Assembly: GCF_000517385.1 (NCBI RefSeq)
Contig: NZ_BAUW01000016.1
Location: 1-56,722 of the forward strand
Length of the DNA: 56,722 nt
Source: Mesobacillus boroniphilus JCM 21738
GTDB taxonomy: Bacteria; Bacillota; Bacilli; Bacillales; Cytobacillaceae
Reading direction: 5' to 3'
Below are positions 30,185 to 38,723 of this stretch, in pieces. The stretch's first letter is position 1. Every line of letters starts with the position of its first letter. A model generated the notes under the pieces. That model saw only the letters and a list, made by a program, of their open reading frames with translations. It made no database searches and was not told the DNA's origin. Made by a program: the position numbers and the translations under genes.

Positions 30185-30611
30185 AGTTATGAGAATAGTA
30201 TTTTTCCAGCAGCAAATAATCCTTCGTTTTTTGGATCTCAATATTATTTGCCAGAGCGAATTCTTCAAGCTCAGCTATCAACTGTTCACTGTTAAAGTGC
30301 GCAACACTGAAATTGATGCCTCTTCTTACCTTCACCACTGCATTCTTAGTCGACCAGCCAATCCGGCCGAATTTTAATTTTTTGATTTTATCAAGAGTCA
30401 GCAGTTTACGGTAAATTATAAATTTAAAGAATTTAATTTTATATTCAAGGAGATCTGGGGTAATCGTTAATTGGACTTTGTGTAAAGTAATTACCAGCAA
30501 GGCAAGAAGTATTGAAATCCGGATCGTATAGCTTAAATTTGGCAGGATAAATACGCTCATGATGATTATTACATGCAAAATATCTTTAGATCCTTTTCCT
30601 GTATAAGTCAA
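30183..30611 (-). CDS. Small membrane protein of unknown function
   Basis: 142 aa with a TTG start just after GGGGGGAG. Two predicted membrane segments (about 12-28 and 30-45: IIIMSVFILPNL and ISILLALLVITLH), then a soluble part with a PH-like beta pattern (LLEYKIKFFKFIIYRKLLTLDKI...). I recognise no enzyme motif. Monocistronic by position. Confidence 0.6.
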   Translation of the reverse strand: MTYTGKGSKDILHVIIIMSVFILPNLSYTIRISILLALLVITLHKVQLTITPDLLEYKIKFFKFIIYRKLLTLDKIKKLKFGRIGWSTKNAVVKVRRGINFSVAHFNSEQLIAELEEFALANNIEIQKTKDYLLLEKYYSHN

Positions 30612-30659
30612 TTAACTCCCCCCTCTCGTACTCTTTTAATTTTACCATATAAATACATT

Positions 30660-30686
30660 TAAAAAGACCACCTTTTCAGGTGATCT
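30660..30686 (-). terminator. Terminator after the LysM endopeptidase
   Basis: Minus strand AGATCACC-TGAAA-AGGTGGTCT followed by TTTT, immediately downstream of the stop at 30693. Confidence 0.85.
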
Positions 30687-30692
30687 GCTTTT

Positions 30693-31882
30693 TCATAGAT
30701 AAAGTCCCGCTAGGAAGATCCCCAGGGCTTCTTCATATATCTCATCGAATTGGGACAGCGGCAGCGGGTTTATGCCGAAGCCAAGTTCGACTGTAAAACC
30801 TGACCGGCGCCAATCCTGGATGAACCAATCTTTATAGCCGGCATAGCTCTCGATCGTTTTTACCGGCTGATAGCCGCTTACCCGCGCAAATTCATTGACC
30901 ATTGCCTCCGATTCAGGCGGCTCAAGATTTTCAAAGCCCCAGTAAATGACCTCTCCCTGTGTATGGAAAGCCAGAACCCGGGCAAAATCGCGTCTTCTCG
31001 TCATTTCTGCCATCGCAATCGCTTCTGGCTCGGATAATGGCTTTGGTCCTACATAATCCCTTGGGCCTGGCTGGCTTGGATTGCGTTCTTTTTCAAGCTC
31101 CCATTTTGCCGGGAATTGATCGTTGAGATCCACCCCTCTGATATTCGCCTTCCAACCGCTGAAATCAAGGCTGCCTCTATTCAATTCTACTACTCTTTCA
31201 TTCCATGGCTCTGCTTCAGGCGGCCCATTGAGCACAAGATCAACGCCATCCGGATTGACCATCGGCACAATCGATAAAGTCGTCTGGCCATAGTAGTTCT
31301 GCATGGACAGGCCGCGTATGGAGGACTTATTTGTCAGTGCCAGCAGATAGTCATTCAGGAAAGTCATGATAATGGGAGTGGTGATCCATTCATTGGCATG
31401 GAACGATCCATTATAGTGAACCCGTTTATTGCCATTCCCAATCAATGTTTCTGGTATGGTTTTACCGAAAACAGAGTTGCCAATCGAGGGCACCCTCATG
31501 AACGGATAGACATTTTCCAATCGTCGCAAATCACTCATCAGGGAAGAATAATCATAATTCTTTTTCCCCTCGACAATTCGCCAGGTGATTCTTAGCGGGA
31601 CCTTGAGCATCTGTCCGATGTACAGCCCATTCGGATTAATATTCTTATTGGCCAGCAGCAGTGCATCCACCTGCAGATTTCTGCTTTGGGCAATTTTCCA
31701 AAGAGTATCTCCTCCACGGATCCGATAATCCACCGCTGCAAAACCAGGAATCCTCACCGTCTGCCCCACATCCAGGCATTCGGGTCGATATCACGGTTGG
31801 AATCTATGATTAACTGGAGAGGGATGTTGAACAAATTGCTGAAATACCAAAAGGAATCTCCTTTTCTCACATATATATCCAT
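30693..31882 (-). CDS. LysM-containing gamma-D-glutamyl-diaminopimelate endopeptidase (YqgT/ENP1 type), frameshifted
   Basis: Peptidoglycan peptide hydrolase. Two N-terminal LysM motifs (IYVRKGDSFWYFSNLF; YRIRGGDTLWKIAQS) are followed by an M14 domain with zinc motif HANE (NGSFHANEWITTP), VPMVNPDGVDLV, LNDQFPA, a third ligand region AFHTQGEVIYWGF and the catalytic Glu in FTVELGFGINPLP. The open frame at 31769 starts inside LysM 1; an ATG at 31882 preceded by AGGAGG, plus one C restored at 31775-31778, gives 396 aa with both LysM motifs. It likely recycles muropeptides during sporulation or germination. Monocistronic. Confidence 0.88.
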
Positions 31883-31968
31883 AGTGCGCCTCCTGTACTT
31901 TCAAAGTTGCATCTATACTTATGTATATGAGTCGCTTTGGAATCTATTTCAGAAGATGAAAATTAGCT

Positions 31969-32359
31969 TTATTTTTTCAAGCCGCAGATAAAGGCAGTGA
32001 CTGCAAGCTTGCAGCTTTCATCCAAGTCAAGCGGCATCCTGAAAACTCTTCTTTGTTCCAGCGTCAAAAGGCCGAACCGCAGATACGACGAGTTCAACGT
32101 TTTTTTTGCCGGCATCATGAACAAGCTCAACGGCAGGATCAGGGGCTGCTAACGCGAACTCGTACAGTCCTGGATTTCCTCTTGCAAAGGTTAAATATGC
32201 CTGACTTAACGCCATGATGGCTTCGTCTCCTTGAGACTTGCCTTCCGCTTCCTTCTCCAGGCTGTTGTACAGTTTTTTAAGCGAATATATGGCCAGTTCT
32301 CTTTTAATTCCCGGCAGGCCATCAAAGTGATTGTATAATGAAGGCGGTTTGGCGAAGTG
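31969..32359 (-). pseudogene. TetR-family regulator remnant (WHG-type C-terminal domain)
   Basis: Recognisable pieces: AKPPSLYNHFDGLPGIKREL (end of the HTH), a middle segment (MALSQAYLTFARGNPGLYEFAL) and, in another frame, LEQRRVFRMPLDLDESCKL to the stop at 31969. The first part of the HTH is missing: upstream the sequence becomes array 3 with an in-frame stop at 32363-32365. Between RPF and LEQRR roughly 25 codons appear lost with a frame change. Unlike the other broken genes here, single-base repair cannot restore it. Confidence 0.78.
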
Positions 32360-32360
32360 T

Positions 32361-32476
32361 ATTTACGGTTGCGATCAATATATTTACGGTTACACAACTT
32401 TTATTTACGATTTCACAACTTTATCTCCAATTGCAGCAGATTTATCTCCAGTTGTAGGACTTTTATCTCCAGTTGC
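32361..32476. repeat. Helically phased short-repeat array 3 (mixed TTTACGGTT and TTATCTCCAG cores)
   Basis: Three ATTTACG units followed by three TTATCTCCA units. Aligned core positions 32361, 32382, 32403, 32423, 32444 and 32465 give spacings 21, 21, 20, 21, 21. The spacer CACAACTTTAT is the same as in arrays 1 and 2. Two different cores in one array with unbroken phase is the striking point. It lies between an ABC ATPase gene and the TetR remnant. Confidence 0.85.
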
Positions 32477-32477
32477 C

Positions 32478-32513
32478 AAAAAAGAAGCACCGACTCTAAA
32501 AAAAGCGGGCTTC
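32478..32513 (-). terminator. Terminator after the amino-acid ABC operon
   Basis: Minus strand GAAGC-CCG and CGG-T-GCTTC arms followed by TTTTTT, 11 bases past the ATPase stop. Confidence 0.75.
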
Positions 32514-32523
32514 CTTTACCCAA

Positions 32524-33245
32524 CTATAGCACCTTGCTCAAAAACGCCTTAGTCCGCTCATGCCGCGGGTTTTCAAATATTTCTTCCGGCTCGTTCTCTT
32601 CCACGACCAATCCCCCATCCATGAAGATGACGCGGTCACCGACTTCGCGTGCAAAACCCATTTCGTGGGTGACGACGACCATCGTCATTCCTTCGCGGGC
32701 AAGTTGTTTGATTACCTCTAATACTTCCCCGACCATTTCCGGATCGAGGCTGAGGTGGGTTCATCGAACAGCATGATTTTTGGCTCCATCGCGAGGGCAC
32801 GGGCGATCGCCACCCGCTGCTTTTGCCCGCCGGAAAGTGAGTCCGGGTAGGCTTTGGCTTTATCCTCGAGGCCTACCTTTTTCAAAAGCTCCATTCCTTT
32901 TTCCCTTGCCTGCTGTTCCGGAATACCTCGTACCTTCAGCGGCGCCAGCATGATATTTTCAAGCACCGTCTTATGCGGGAACAGGTTGAAATGCTGGAAT
33001 ACCATTCCGACCTCTTCTCGAACTTTATTGATATCAGAATCCTTATCAGTGATGTCAATATCTTCGATTAGCACATGCCCATCCGTTATTGTTTCGAGCA
33101 GGTTTATGCAGCGGAGGAAGGTGGATTTCCCAGAACCCGATGGACCGATCACCACAACAACCTCCTGCGCCTGGACCTCAACATTTATTCCATTCAGAAC
33201 CTTGTGGCTGCCAAATGCTTTCTTCAGATTAGCGACTTTGATCAT
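32524..33245 (-). CDS. Polar amino-acid ABC transporter ATPase (GlnQ/ArtR type), frameshifted
   Basis: Energises uptake of a polar amino acid. Walker [10 protein letters not shown], signature [15 protein letters not shown], Walker [13 protein letters not shown]. The frame breaks within Walker B near 32747-32750; restoring one C (GCCCTCG) gives [11 protein letters not shown] and a 240-aa protein of standard size. Its ATG overlaps the permease stop by four bases (ATGA). Confidence 0.9.
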
Positions 33246-33898
33246 TCTGTTTTCAGCCTTCTTTCAAGGAGATTTAATAAAAAGCTAAGCGATAGTGTCA
33301 GGATGAGATAAATCACTGCAGCGGTGAGGTATGGCTCCCATACGCGATAATACTGACCTGCCATCGCCCGGCCCCAGTACATGATTTCCGGAGTCGCGAC
33401 AATCGCCGCGAGTGATGATTCTTTTATAAGAACAATGAATTCGTTGCCTAAAGGCGGGATCATCCGCTTGAATGCCTGAGGTAAAATGACATACCTCATT
33501 GCCTGGACATGGGTCATTCCGAGTGAGCGGGCTGCCTCCATCTGCCCTCGTTCGATCGACTGGATCCCAGCCCTGAAAATCTCGGCGATATAGGCGGCCG
33601 CATTCAGGGACAGGGCGACGATTGTCGCGACAATCCCGTTCGTTTCCCCTATGAGCATAGGGACGACACCAAAATGAATCAGCAATATTTGCACAAATAA
33701 CGGGGTTCCCCTGAAGAAAGTAATATACCAGACAAAAGGCCATGTCAGCAGTTTTCGGCGCTGGATCTTACCGAGACCGATGAACAAGCCGAGGATTGTC
33801 CCAATTAATATCCCGGCTAAAGATAGCCCGATTGTCAGCAGCGTGCCTTTTATTAGATAAGGAGTATATTCAACAATAATATCAAAACGAAAATCCAT
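33242..33898 (-). CDS. Polar amino-acid ABC transporter permease (HisM/ArtQ type)
   Basis: 218 aa from the ATG at 33898, which follows GGAGGG by about 7 bases; an upstream in-frame start at 33949 is less likely because it would lie in the terminator hairpin. Several membrane helices, and the EAA loop reads QMEAARSLGMTHVQAMRYVILPQAFKR split over two helices, the site that contacts the ATPase. Operon order binding protein, permease, ATPase as in B. subtilis artPQR. Confidence 0.9.
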   Translation of the reverse strand: MDFRFDIIVEYTPYLIKGTLLTIGLSLAGILIGTILGLFIGLGKIQRRKLLTWPFVWYITFFRGTPLFVQILLIHFGVVPMLIGETNGIVATIVALSLNAAAYIAEIFRAGIQSIERGQMEAARSLGMTHVQAMRYVILPQAFKRMIPPLGNEFIVLIKESSLAAIVATPEIMYWGRAMAGQYYRVWEPYLTAAVIYLILTLSLSFLLNLLERRLKTE

Positions 33899-33952
33899 AG
33901 CTTGCCCTCCAAAGCCCCGAGGCCTGGGACCAGATTTTGTGATGTACAAAAA

Positions 33953-33984
33953 AATGCGTAACGCTGTTTTCTAGAGTTACGCAT
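33953..33984 (-). terminator. Intra-operon terminator/attenuator between binding protein and permease
   Basis: Minus strand ATGCGTAAC and GTTACGCAT perfect 9-bp arms with a 13-base loop followed by TTTTTTT. Partial termination here would raise binding protein over membrane components. Confidence 0.85.
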
Positions 33985-34011
33985 CATCGAAGATCCATAG
34001 TTTATGAGTGG

Positions 34012-34833
34012 TTATTCTGATGCTTCTTGTTCCGCTTTCAGCATTTCCATATTTGGTTCCTGGCCGAACCATTCTTGATAGATTTTTTCATACGTTCCAT
34101 TCTCGACGATTTTCTTGATTGCTTTATCGAAGTCTGCCTTCAGATCGGTGCCTTTCGGGAACAGGATTCCATAGTATTCCGCCTCGAAGCTGCCGCTGTC
34201 TTCAATGACCTTCAATTTTTCATTCGGGTTGTTTTTGGCATATACTTCGACAACGCCGTTATCCGCGACAACTGCATCTGCTCCACCAGACAGCATTTCC
34301 ATGATTGCCAGGTTGTTGTTATCGAATTTCTTGATATCCTTGTTGTTCTTGCCGAGCAGCTTATCCATCGCTTCCTGGCCCGTAGTGCCGTTTTGGACAG
34401 CCACCACCTTGCCTTTCAGATCAGCTGCGCTTTTAATATCGCTGTCTTCGCGGACCAGAATTTTATTGGTGGACAAGAAATACGGCAAGGAAAAATCATA
34501 AGTCTGTTTGCGCTCATCATTGATTGAAATTGAGGATACTGACAGATCAGCTCGCTTGCTTTTTATTTCCACAAAAATAGGGTCCCAGCCGACATTCTCG
34601 ATTTTCAGCTCATATCCAGCTTCTTTCGCGGCAGCTTTTAGAAAGTCAATATCGAACCCAACAATCTTGTCCCCTTCCATGTACTCAAATGGTGCATACG
34701 CTGCGTCGGTGACCACCCTTAATTCCTTCTTTTCAGCCTCCGATCCTGTTCCTCCTGAGCTGCTTGTACCACAGGCCGACACTACAAGCGCTGTGATTGC
34801 CATCATCACAATCGCAAAGAATCTTTTTTTCAT
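34012..34833 (-). CDS. Polar amino-acid ABC transporter substrate-binding lipoprotein
   Basis: 273 aa. Lipoprotein signal with lipobox VVSAC (Cys21), then the family 3 binding fold: ELRVVTDAAYAPFEY, VGFDIDFLKAAAKEAGY, DLSVSSISINDERKQTYDFS, QNGTTGQEAM. The Arg in NDERK is in the place that binds the substrate alpha-carboxylate. Resembles arginine/polar amino-acid binders, exact ligand not certain. First gene of the three-gene operon. Confidence 0.9.
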   Translation of the reverse strand: MKKRFFAIVMMAITALVVSACGTSSSGGTGSEAEKKELRVVTDAAYAPFEYMEGDKIVGFDIDFLKAAAKEAGYELKIENVGWDPIFVEIKSKRADLSVSSISINDERKQTYDFSLPYFLSTNKILVREDSDIKSAADLKGKVVAVQNGTTGQEAMDKLLGKNNKDIKKFDNNNLAIMEMLSGGADAVVADNGVVEVYAKNNPNEKLKVIEDSGSFEAEYYGILFPKGTDLKADFDKAIKKIVENGTYEKIYQEWFGQEPNMEMLKAEQEASE

Positions 34834-35006
34834 TCTTACTTCCCCCTCATTTTAAAAAACGTACATAACATTTAATAATTTATATGTAGAGGATTGGGCT
34901 TGTATAACTCAATAAATGATAAGGAAAACTTATATTTATAATTTCATACCTTGTCATTTCCTTAAGTTTCCTTTTAGATTAAGATTTCACTAGGGAGGGA
35001 TACAAT

Positions 35007-35375
35007 ACGGCATTTAAATTCAAAGCGATTGATCATGTTCAGCTGGCAGCACCTAAGGGTTCAGAAGAGCAGGCCAGGAGATTTTTCGGAAAAGTATTGG
35101 GTTTTGAAGAAATTGAAAAACCGGCAGAGTTGAAAAAGCGAGGCGGAGCATGGTTCCAGTATGGAAATTGTCAAATTGGAATTGAGGATTCTTTTGTCCC
35201 TGCACGCAAAGCACATCCGGCATTTGAAATTGAGAGTATTGAGGGATTAAAGCAGCATTTATCAACACTGGCAATTGATTTTATCGTAGATGACAAGCTT
35301 CCAGGCGCGAATAGGATTTATGTCCATGATCCGTTCGGAAATAGAATTGAATTGCTCGAATGGCTTACCAGTTAA
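35007..35375 (+). CDS. VOC-family (glyoxalase/bleomycin-resistance fold) protein with apparent ACG start
   Basis: 122 aa if translated from ACG 35007. Pattern FKAIDHVQLAAPKGSEEQAR...FFGKVLGFEEIEKP...IYVHDPFGNRIELLEW is a single VOC module; the His of IDHV and Glu of RIELLEW are the usual metal-site positions. The first standard in-frame start, TTG 35097, would remove the first beta strand and the metal His. GGGAGGG lies 7 bases before ACG GCA TTT, exactly where ATG GCA would be expected, so the true start is either ACG or an ATG with a T-to-C change or read error. Enzymatic substrate unknown. Confidence 0.78.
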   Translation, partial: TAFKFKAIDHVQLAAPKGSEEQARRFFGKVLGFEEIEKPAELKKRGGAWFQYGNCQIGIEDSFVPARKAHPAFEIESIEGLKQHLSTLAIDFIVDDKLPGANRIYVHDPFGNRIELLEWLTS

Positions 35376-35474
35376 AATAGTCCCAGCTTGCTCGATTGGT
35401 TTTCAATCGAGCAAAAATTTGGTATCATATTTAGAAAAGCGAAATATTCGTTCCGAGAAAGAAGTGTTGATGGA

Positions 35475-36689
35475 ATGACCCAGCAGCAAAAGGCCAAACG
35501 CAACTTGATGATCATGTGGTTCGCGAATTTCTTCATTGCCGGCAGCATGACTATGGTAATGCCTTTTCTCTCATTGTACATCGAAACTTTTGGAGATTTT
35601 TCAGAAACGTATGTCCAAAACTGGTCAGGCCTGACATTCAGTATTACGTTCGTAACAGCCTTTCTATTTTCACCTGTGATTGGAAGACTGGGTGACACAT
35701 TCGGACGCAAGAGAATTCTTATCTTTATGGGAATCGGGATGGGGTTAGCCGTCTTTCTGCTAGGATTTGCAACTTCCGTGTGGGAGTTATTTTTACTAAG
35801 AATGTTCATGGGATTATTCTCTGGCTTCATTCCTGTATCACAGGCACTAATTTCAACTCAGACATCGAAGGAAGAAGCAGGCAAAGTGTTAGGAACCCTG
35901 CAGACAGGCAGTATCACAGGTTCGTTGCTCGGCCCGATGCTAGGCGGGGTTCTTGCTGACTCTTTAGGCTATGCGACAACCTTCCAATCTACCTCGGCCT
36001 TCATCGTCCTTTCTGGTCTGCTCGTATTCTTTGTCATGGAATACAGAGTCGATATCAATAAAGGAACAAAAACAAATTATAGCCGCAAAGAAGTTCTTCA
36101 GCATATTTTTAAAAATCCCATCATGGTCAATGTCCTCCTCATGTCAATGCTTGTGCAGATTGCCCATTTCAGCATCCAGCCAATCCTTTCACTGTATGTG
36201 GGAGAGCTGCATGGACCGGAAAATCTGGCATTCTTTTCCGGAATCGCCTTTTCGGCAGCAGGGCTAGGCAATTTGTTAATGGCTCGGAAATGGGGCCAAA
36301 TTGCCGACCGGGTTGGCTATATTAAAATACTTGTCGTACTCCTGTTTTTGTCGGCAATCATCTATCTGCCTGGCGGTTTTGTCGGTAACATCTGGCAGCT
36401 CGTCATTATCCGGTTCCTGCTCGGAATCACCATTGGCGGCATTATCCCTGTCAGGGTGGCTTATATCAGACAGGAAGCACCTGTTGCCATGCAGGGCGAG
36501 GTACTCGGCTACAACACGAGCCTCCGTTTCTTCGGAAACATTGTCGGTCCAGTGCTCGGCGGTTTCCTTGCGGGATACTTCGGATTCACCTCAGTATTCG
36601 TCCTGACAAGCGGACTTCTGCTGGTGAGCGGCATTGTCCTGTTTGCCTCGATGCAGCGCAATCCTCAGTTCGTCAGGGATACATTTTAA
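35475..36689 (+). CDS. MFS multidrug-type efflux transporter (MdtG-like)
   Basis: 404 aa from ATG 35475, about 12 transmembrane helices. The loop 2-3 motif SPVIGRLGDTFGRKRIL and the central MGLFSGFIPVSQALISTQTSKEEAGKVLGTL stretch are typical of the drug:H+ antiporter branch. The chosen start gives MTQQQKAKRNLMIMWFANF; an upstream frame to 35388 is open but has no good ribosome site. Substrate unknown. Starts about 100 bases after the VOC gene and could be co-transcribed with it. Confidence 0.85.
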   Translation: MTQQQKAKRNLMIMWFANFFIAGSMTMVMPFLSLYIETFGDFSETYVQNWSGLTFSITFVTAFLFSPVIGRLGDTFGRKRILIFMGIGMGLAVFLLGFATSVWELFLLRMFMGLFSGFIPVSQALISTQTSKEEAGKVLGTLQTGSITGSLLGPMLGGVLADSLGYATTFQSTSAFIVLSGLLVFFVMEYRVDINKGTKTNYSRKEVLQHIFKNPIMVNVLLMSMLVQIAHFSIQPILSLYVGELHGPENLAFFSGIAFSAAGLGNLLMARKWGQIADRVGYIKILVVLLFLSAIIYLPGGFVGNIWQLVIIRFLLGITIGGIIPVRVAYIRQEAPVAMQGEVLGYNTSLRFFGNIVGPVLGGFLAGYFGFTSVFVLTSGLLLVSGIVLFASMQRNPQFVRDTF

Positions 36690-36696
36690 GCATGCC

Positions 36697-36731
36697 TCCA
36701 AAGACTGAATCTTACCGGATTCAGTCTTTTT
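36697..36731 (+). terminator. Terminator after the MFS gene
   Basis: AAAGACTGAATC and GATTCAGTCTTT perfect arms with a 6-base loop, then TTT. Confidence 0.92.
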
Positions 36732-36875
36732 TCATTTGTCCTGATTGATCCTGCTTCACAGGTCATTTGGACTCAGTTGGAAGAATTACTGTTTTTTAAC
36801 CGCAGTCTGGGGAATCATTTACATATGCATGAAAATTAAAATTCATATTATATGAGGAAAATCGGGTGATTTCAT

Positions 36876-37655
36876 TTGGAAGTACAAGCTTTACAGGAAG
36901 TCGAGAAACTGGCCTTAAAAAAGCACAAAATTTTTAAACAAAGCAAAACACGCTATCTGGCCAGGGCTGCCCTGGCTTCTATGTTCATCGGCTTTGGTGT
37001 GATTGTCGCATTCAAGACAGGAAACCCATTTTATGTGGAACACTCGCCCTTTGCCTACCCTATAGCTGCCCTTACCTTCGGTGCCGCCATTATCCTGATT
37101 GCCTATGGCGGAGGAGACCTGTTCACAGGTAACACCTTCTACTATACATTTGCAGCTCTCAGGAAGAAAATGGCCTGGGTGCAGGTGATCAGGATGTGGA
37201 TTTACAGCTATATCGGCAATATCATTGGCGCAGCTGCATTTGCTTTTTTGATTTACACAACGGGATTGTTTGATGATCATTCCGTAAACGGATTCTTGTT
37301 AAGTGTTGCTGAGAAAAAGACACTTGCACCAACTTCAGAGCTTTTTTTCCGGGGAATCCTCTGTAACTGGCTCGTATGTCTGGCGTTCTTTCTGCCGATG
37401 TCGATGAAGGGCGACGGAGCAAAAATGTTCGCAATGGTGTTTTTCGTCTACTGCTTCTTCATTTCGGGTTATGAGCACAGCATTGCCAATATGTGCACCT
37501 TTGCGATCAGCATGGTCCTGGACGACCCGCAATCTGTTACTTTTCCAGGCGTGATCCACAATTTGATTCCGGTGACGATCGGCAACCTGATTGGCGGAGG
37601 AATCATGATGGGCTGGATGTATTACTATGCGAATCGACCATTTTTTGAAGATTAG
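36876..37655 (+). CDS. Formate/nitrite transporter (FNT) family channel
   Basis: 259 aa, TTG start after GGGTGAT. Six helices with FNT hallmarks: YGGGDLFTGNTFYYTF (the FxGN-type loop), GILCNWLVCLAFFLP, and the central His in GYEHSIANMCTF that protonates the anion. It may export or import nitrite or formate, which would suit the nitrite and molybdo-reductase genes elsewhere in the window; no Fnr box is visible upstream, so the link is inference. Confidence 0.9.
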   Translation: MEVQALQEVEKLALKKHKIFKQSKTRYLARAALASMFIGFGVIVAFKTGNPFYVEHSPFAYPIAALTFGAAIILIAYGGGDLFTGNTFYYTFAALRKKMAWVQVIRMWIYSYIGNIIGAAAFAFLIYTTGLFDDHSVNGFLLSVAEKKTLAPTSELFFRGILCNWLVCLAFFLPMSMKGDGAKMFAMVFFVYCFFISGYEHSIANMCTFAISMVLDDPQSVTFPGVIHNLIPVTIGNLIGGGIMMGWMYYYANRPFFED

Positions 37656-37667
37656 GATTACCACAAA

Positions 37668-37708
37668 AGGAAAGCCGGATTTAGGCCACTGCCATACCCG
37701 GCTTTTTT
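37668..37708. terminator. Bidirectional terminator between FNT and the sugar-type ABC operon
   Basis: AAAGCCGG and CCGGCTTT arms, with T runs on the plus strand and A run on the other side; loop about 20 bases. Confidence 0.82.
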
Positions 37709-37717
37709 ACTTGCTCA

Positions 37718-38722
37718 TCAATGTTTCTGCTTGTAGTAAGTAATTCCAAGTGCAAATGCCAGCACGGTTCCCTTCACGATATCCATCGCATAATAAGGGA
37801 CAGACATCATCACAAGACCATTTTGCAAAATGCCAATCAGCACCGCCCCGACAAAGGTACCGAATGCATTTGGCTTGCCTGCTCCCAGGACGGAAAAACC
37901 AATGAAAGCAGCGGCTACCGAATCCATTAGATATGGCGAACCAGCATTGATTTCCGCAGTCATGACGCGGGAGGCCAACACAATTCCCCCGATTGCCGCG
38001 AATAAAGCAGATAGCAGATAGGCAGCTGTTTTATAGCGATTGACCGGGATACCGGAAAGCCGTGCCGCTTCTTTATTGCCGCCAATCACATACATATAGC
38101 GGCCGTGCTTTGTGTACGTCAGGAATATATGGACAATGATGACAGCTATCGCCATGATCAGGATAATCCAAGGAACCTGCCCTATTTTAGCGAAAAACGG
38201 GCTGATCGTTCCTGTAGAAAAGCTCCCATCAGGGAGAATCATATTTTCCGAAACTGTCGCGCCCTTCGTATAAGTCAGCGCTGTTCCCTGGATGATGAAC
38301 ATCATCGCCAGTGTCATCAGCATATCCGGAATCTTCAGCTTTACAATCATCAACGAGTTAAGTGCACCGACAATCAGGGCAGCCGCGATTGCGGATAATA
38401 CTGCAATCAGAGTGTTCTGCGAGAACCAGACGAACATCGAAATGACGATGGCGTTGGACAGGGATGCGACCGAGCCGACAGATAAATCAAAGCCATCAAC
38501 TGTCAGCGAGATGGTGATGCCAATCGCGATGATGGTTACGATTGAAATCGAACGCAGGATATTAATGACGTTATCACCGTTGATAAAAGAAGGATTCACT
38601 GCCGAGAAGATGGCGACCAGGACAAAGATTGTCAATATCGTCCCATATTTATATAGGAACTGGAACAGTTCGAATGTTTTCTTCGGCGTTGGCTCTTGCT
38701 GCAATGGGAGTTTCGCTTCCAT
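37718..38722 (-). CDS. RbsC-like ABC transporter permease
   Basis: 334 aa from ATG 38722, with AGGAGG 7 bases upstream that overlaps the ATPase stop (38724). Motifs of the ribose/xylose-type permease family: SLTVDGFDLSVGSVASLSN, GALNSLMIVKLKIPDMLMTLAMMFI, GGNKEAARLSGIPVNRYK and the final GAVLIGILQNGL. About ten helices. Third gene of a binding protein, ATPase, permease operon that begins under a SAM riboswitch, so the ligand is probably linked to methionine/SAM metabolism rather than ribose. Confidence 0.88.
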   Translation of the reverse strand: MEAKLPLQQEPTPKKTFELFQFLYKYGTILTIFVLVAIFSAVNPSFINGDNVINILRSISIVTIIAIGITISLTVDGFDLSVGSVASLSNAIVISMFVWFSQNTLIAVLSAIAAALIVGALNSLMIVKLKIPDMLMTLAMMFIIQGTALTYTKGATVSENMILPDGSFSTGTISPFFAKIGQVPWIILIMAIAVIIVHIFLTYTKHGRYMYVIGGNKEAARLSGIPVNRYKTAAYLLSALFAAIGGIVLASRVMTAEINAGSPYLMDSVAAAFIGFSVLGAGKPNAFGTFVGAVLIGILQNGLVMMSVPYYAMDIVKGTVLAFALGITYYKQKH

Positions 38723-38723
38723 C

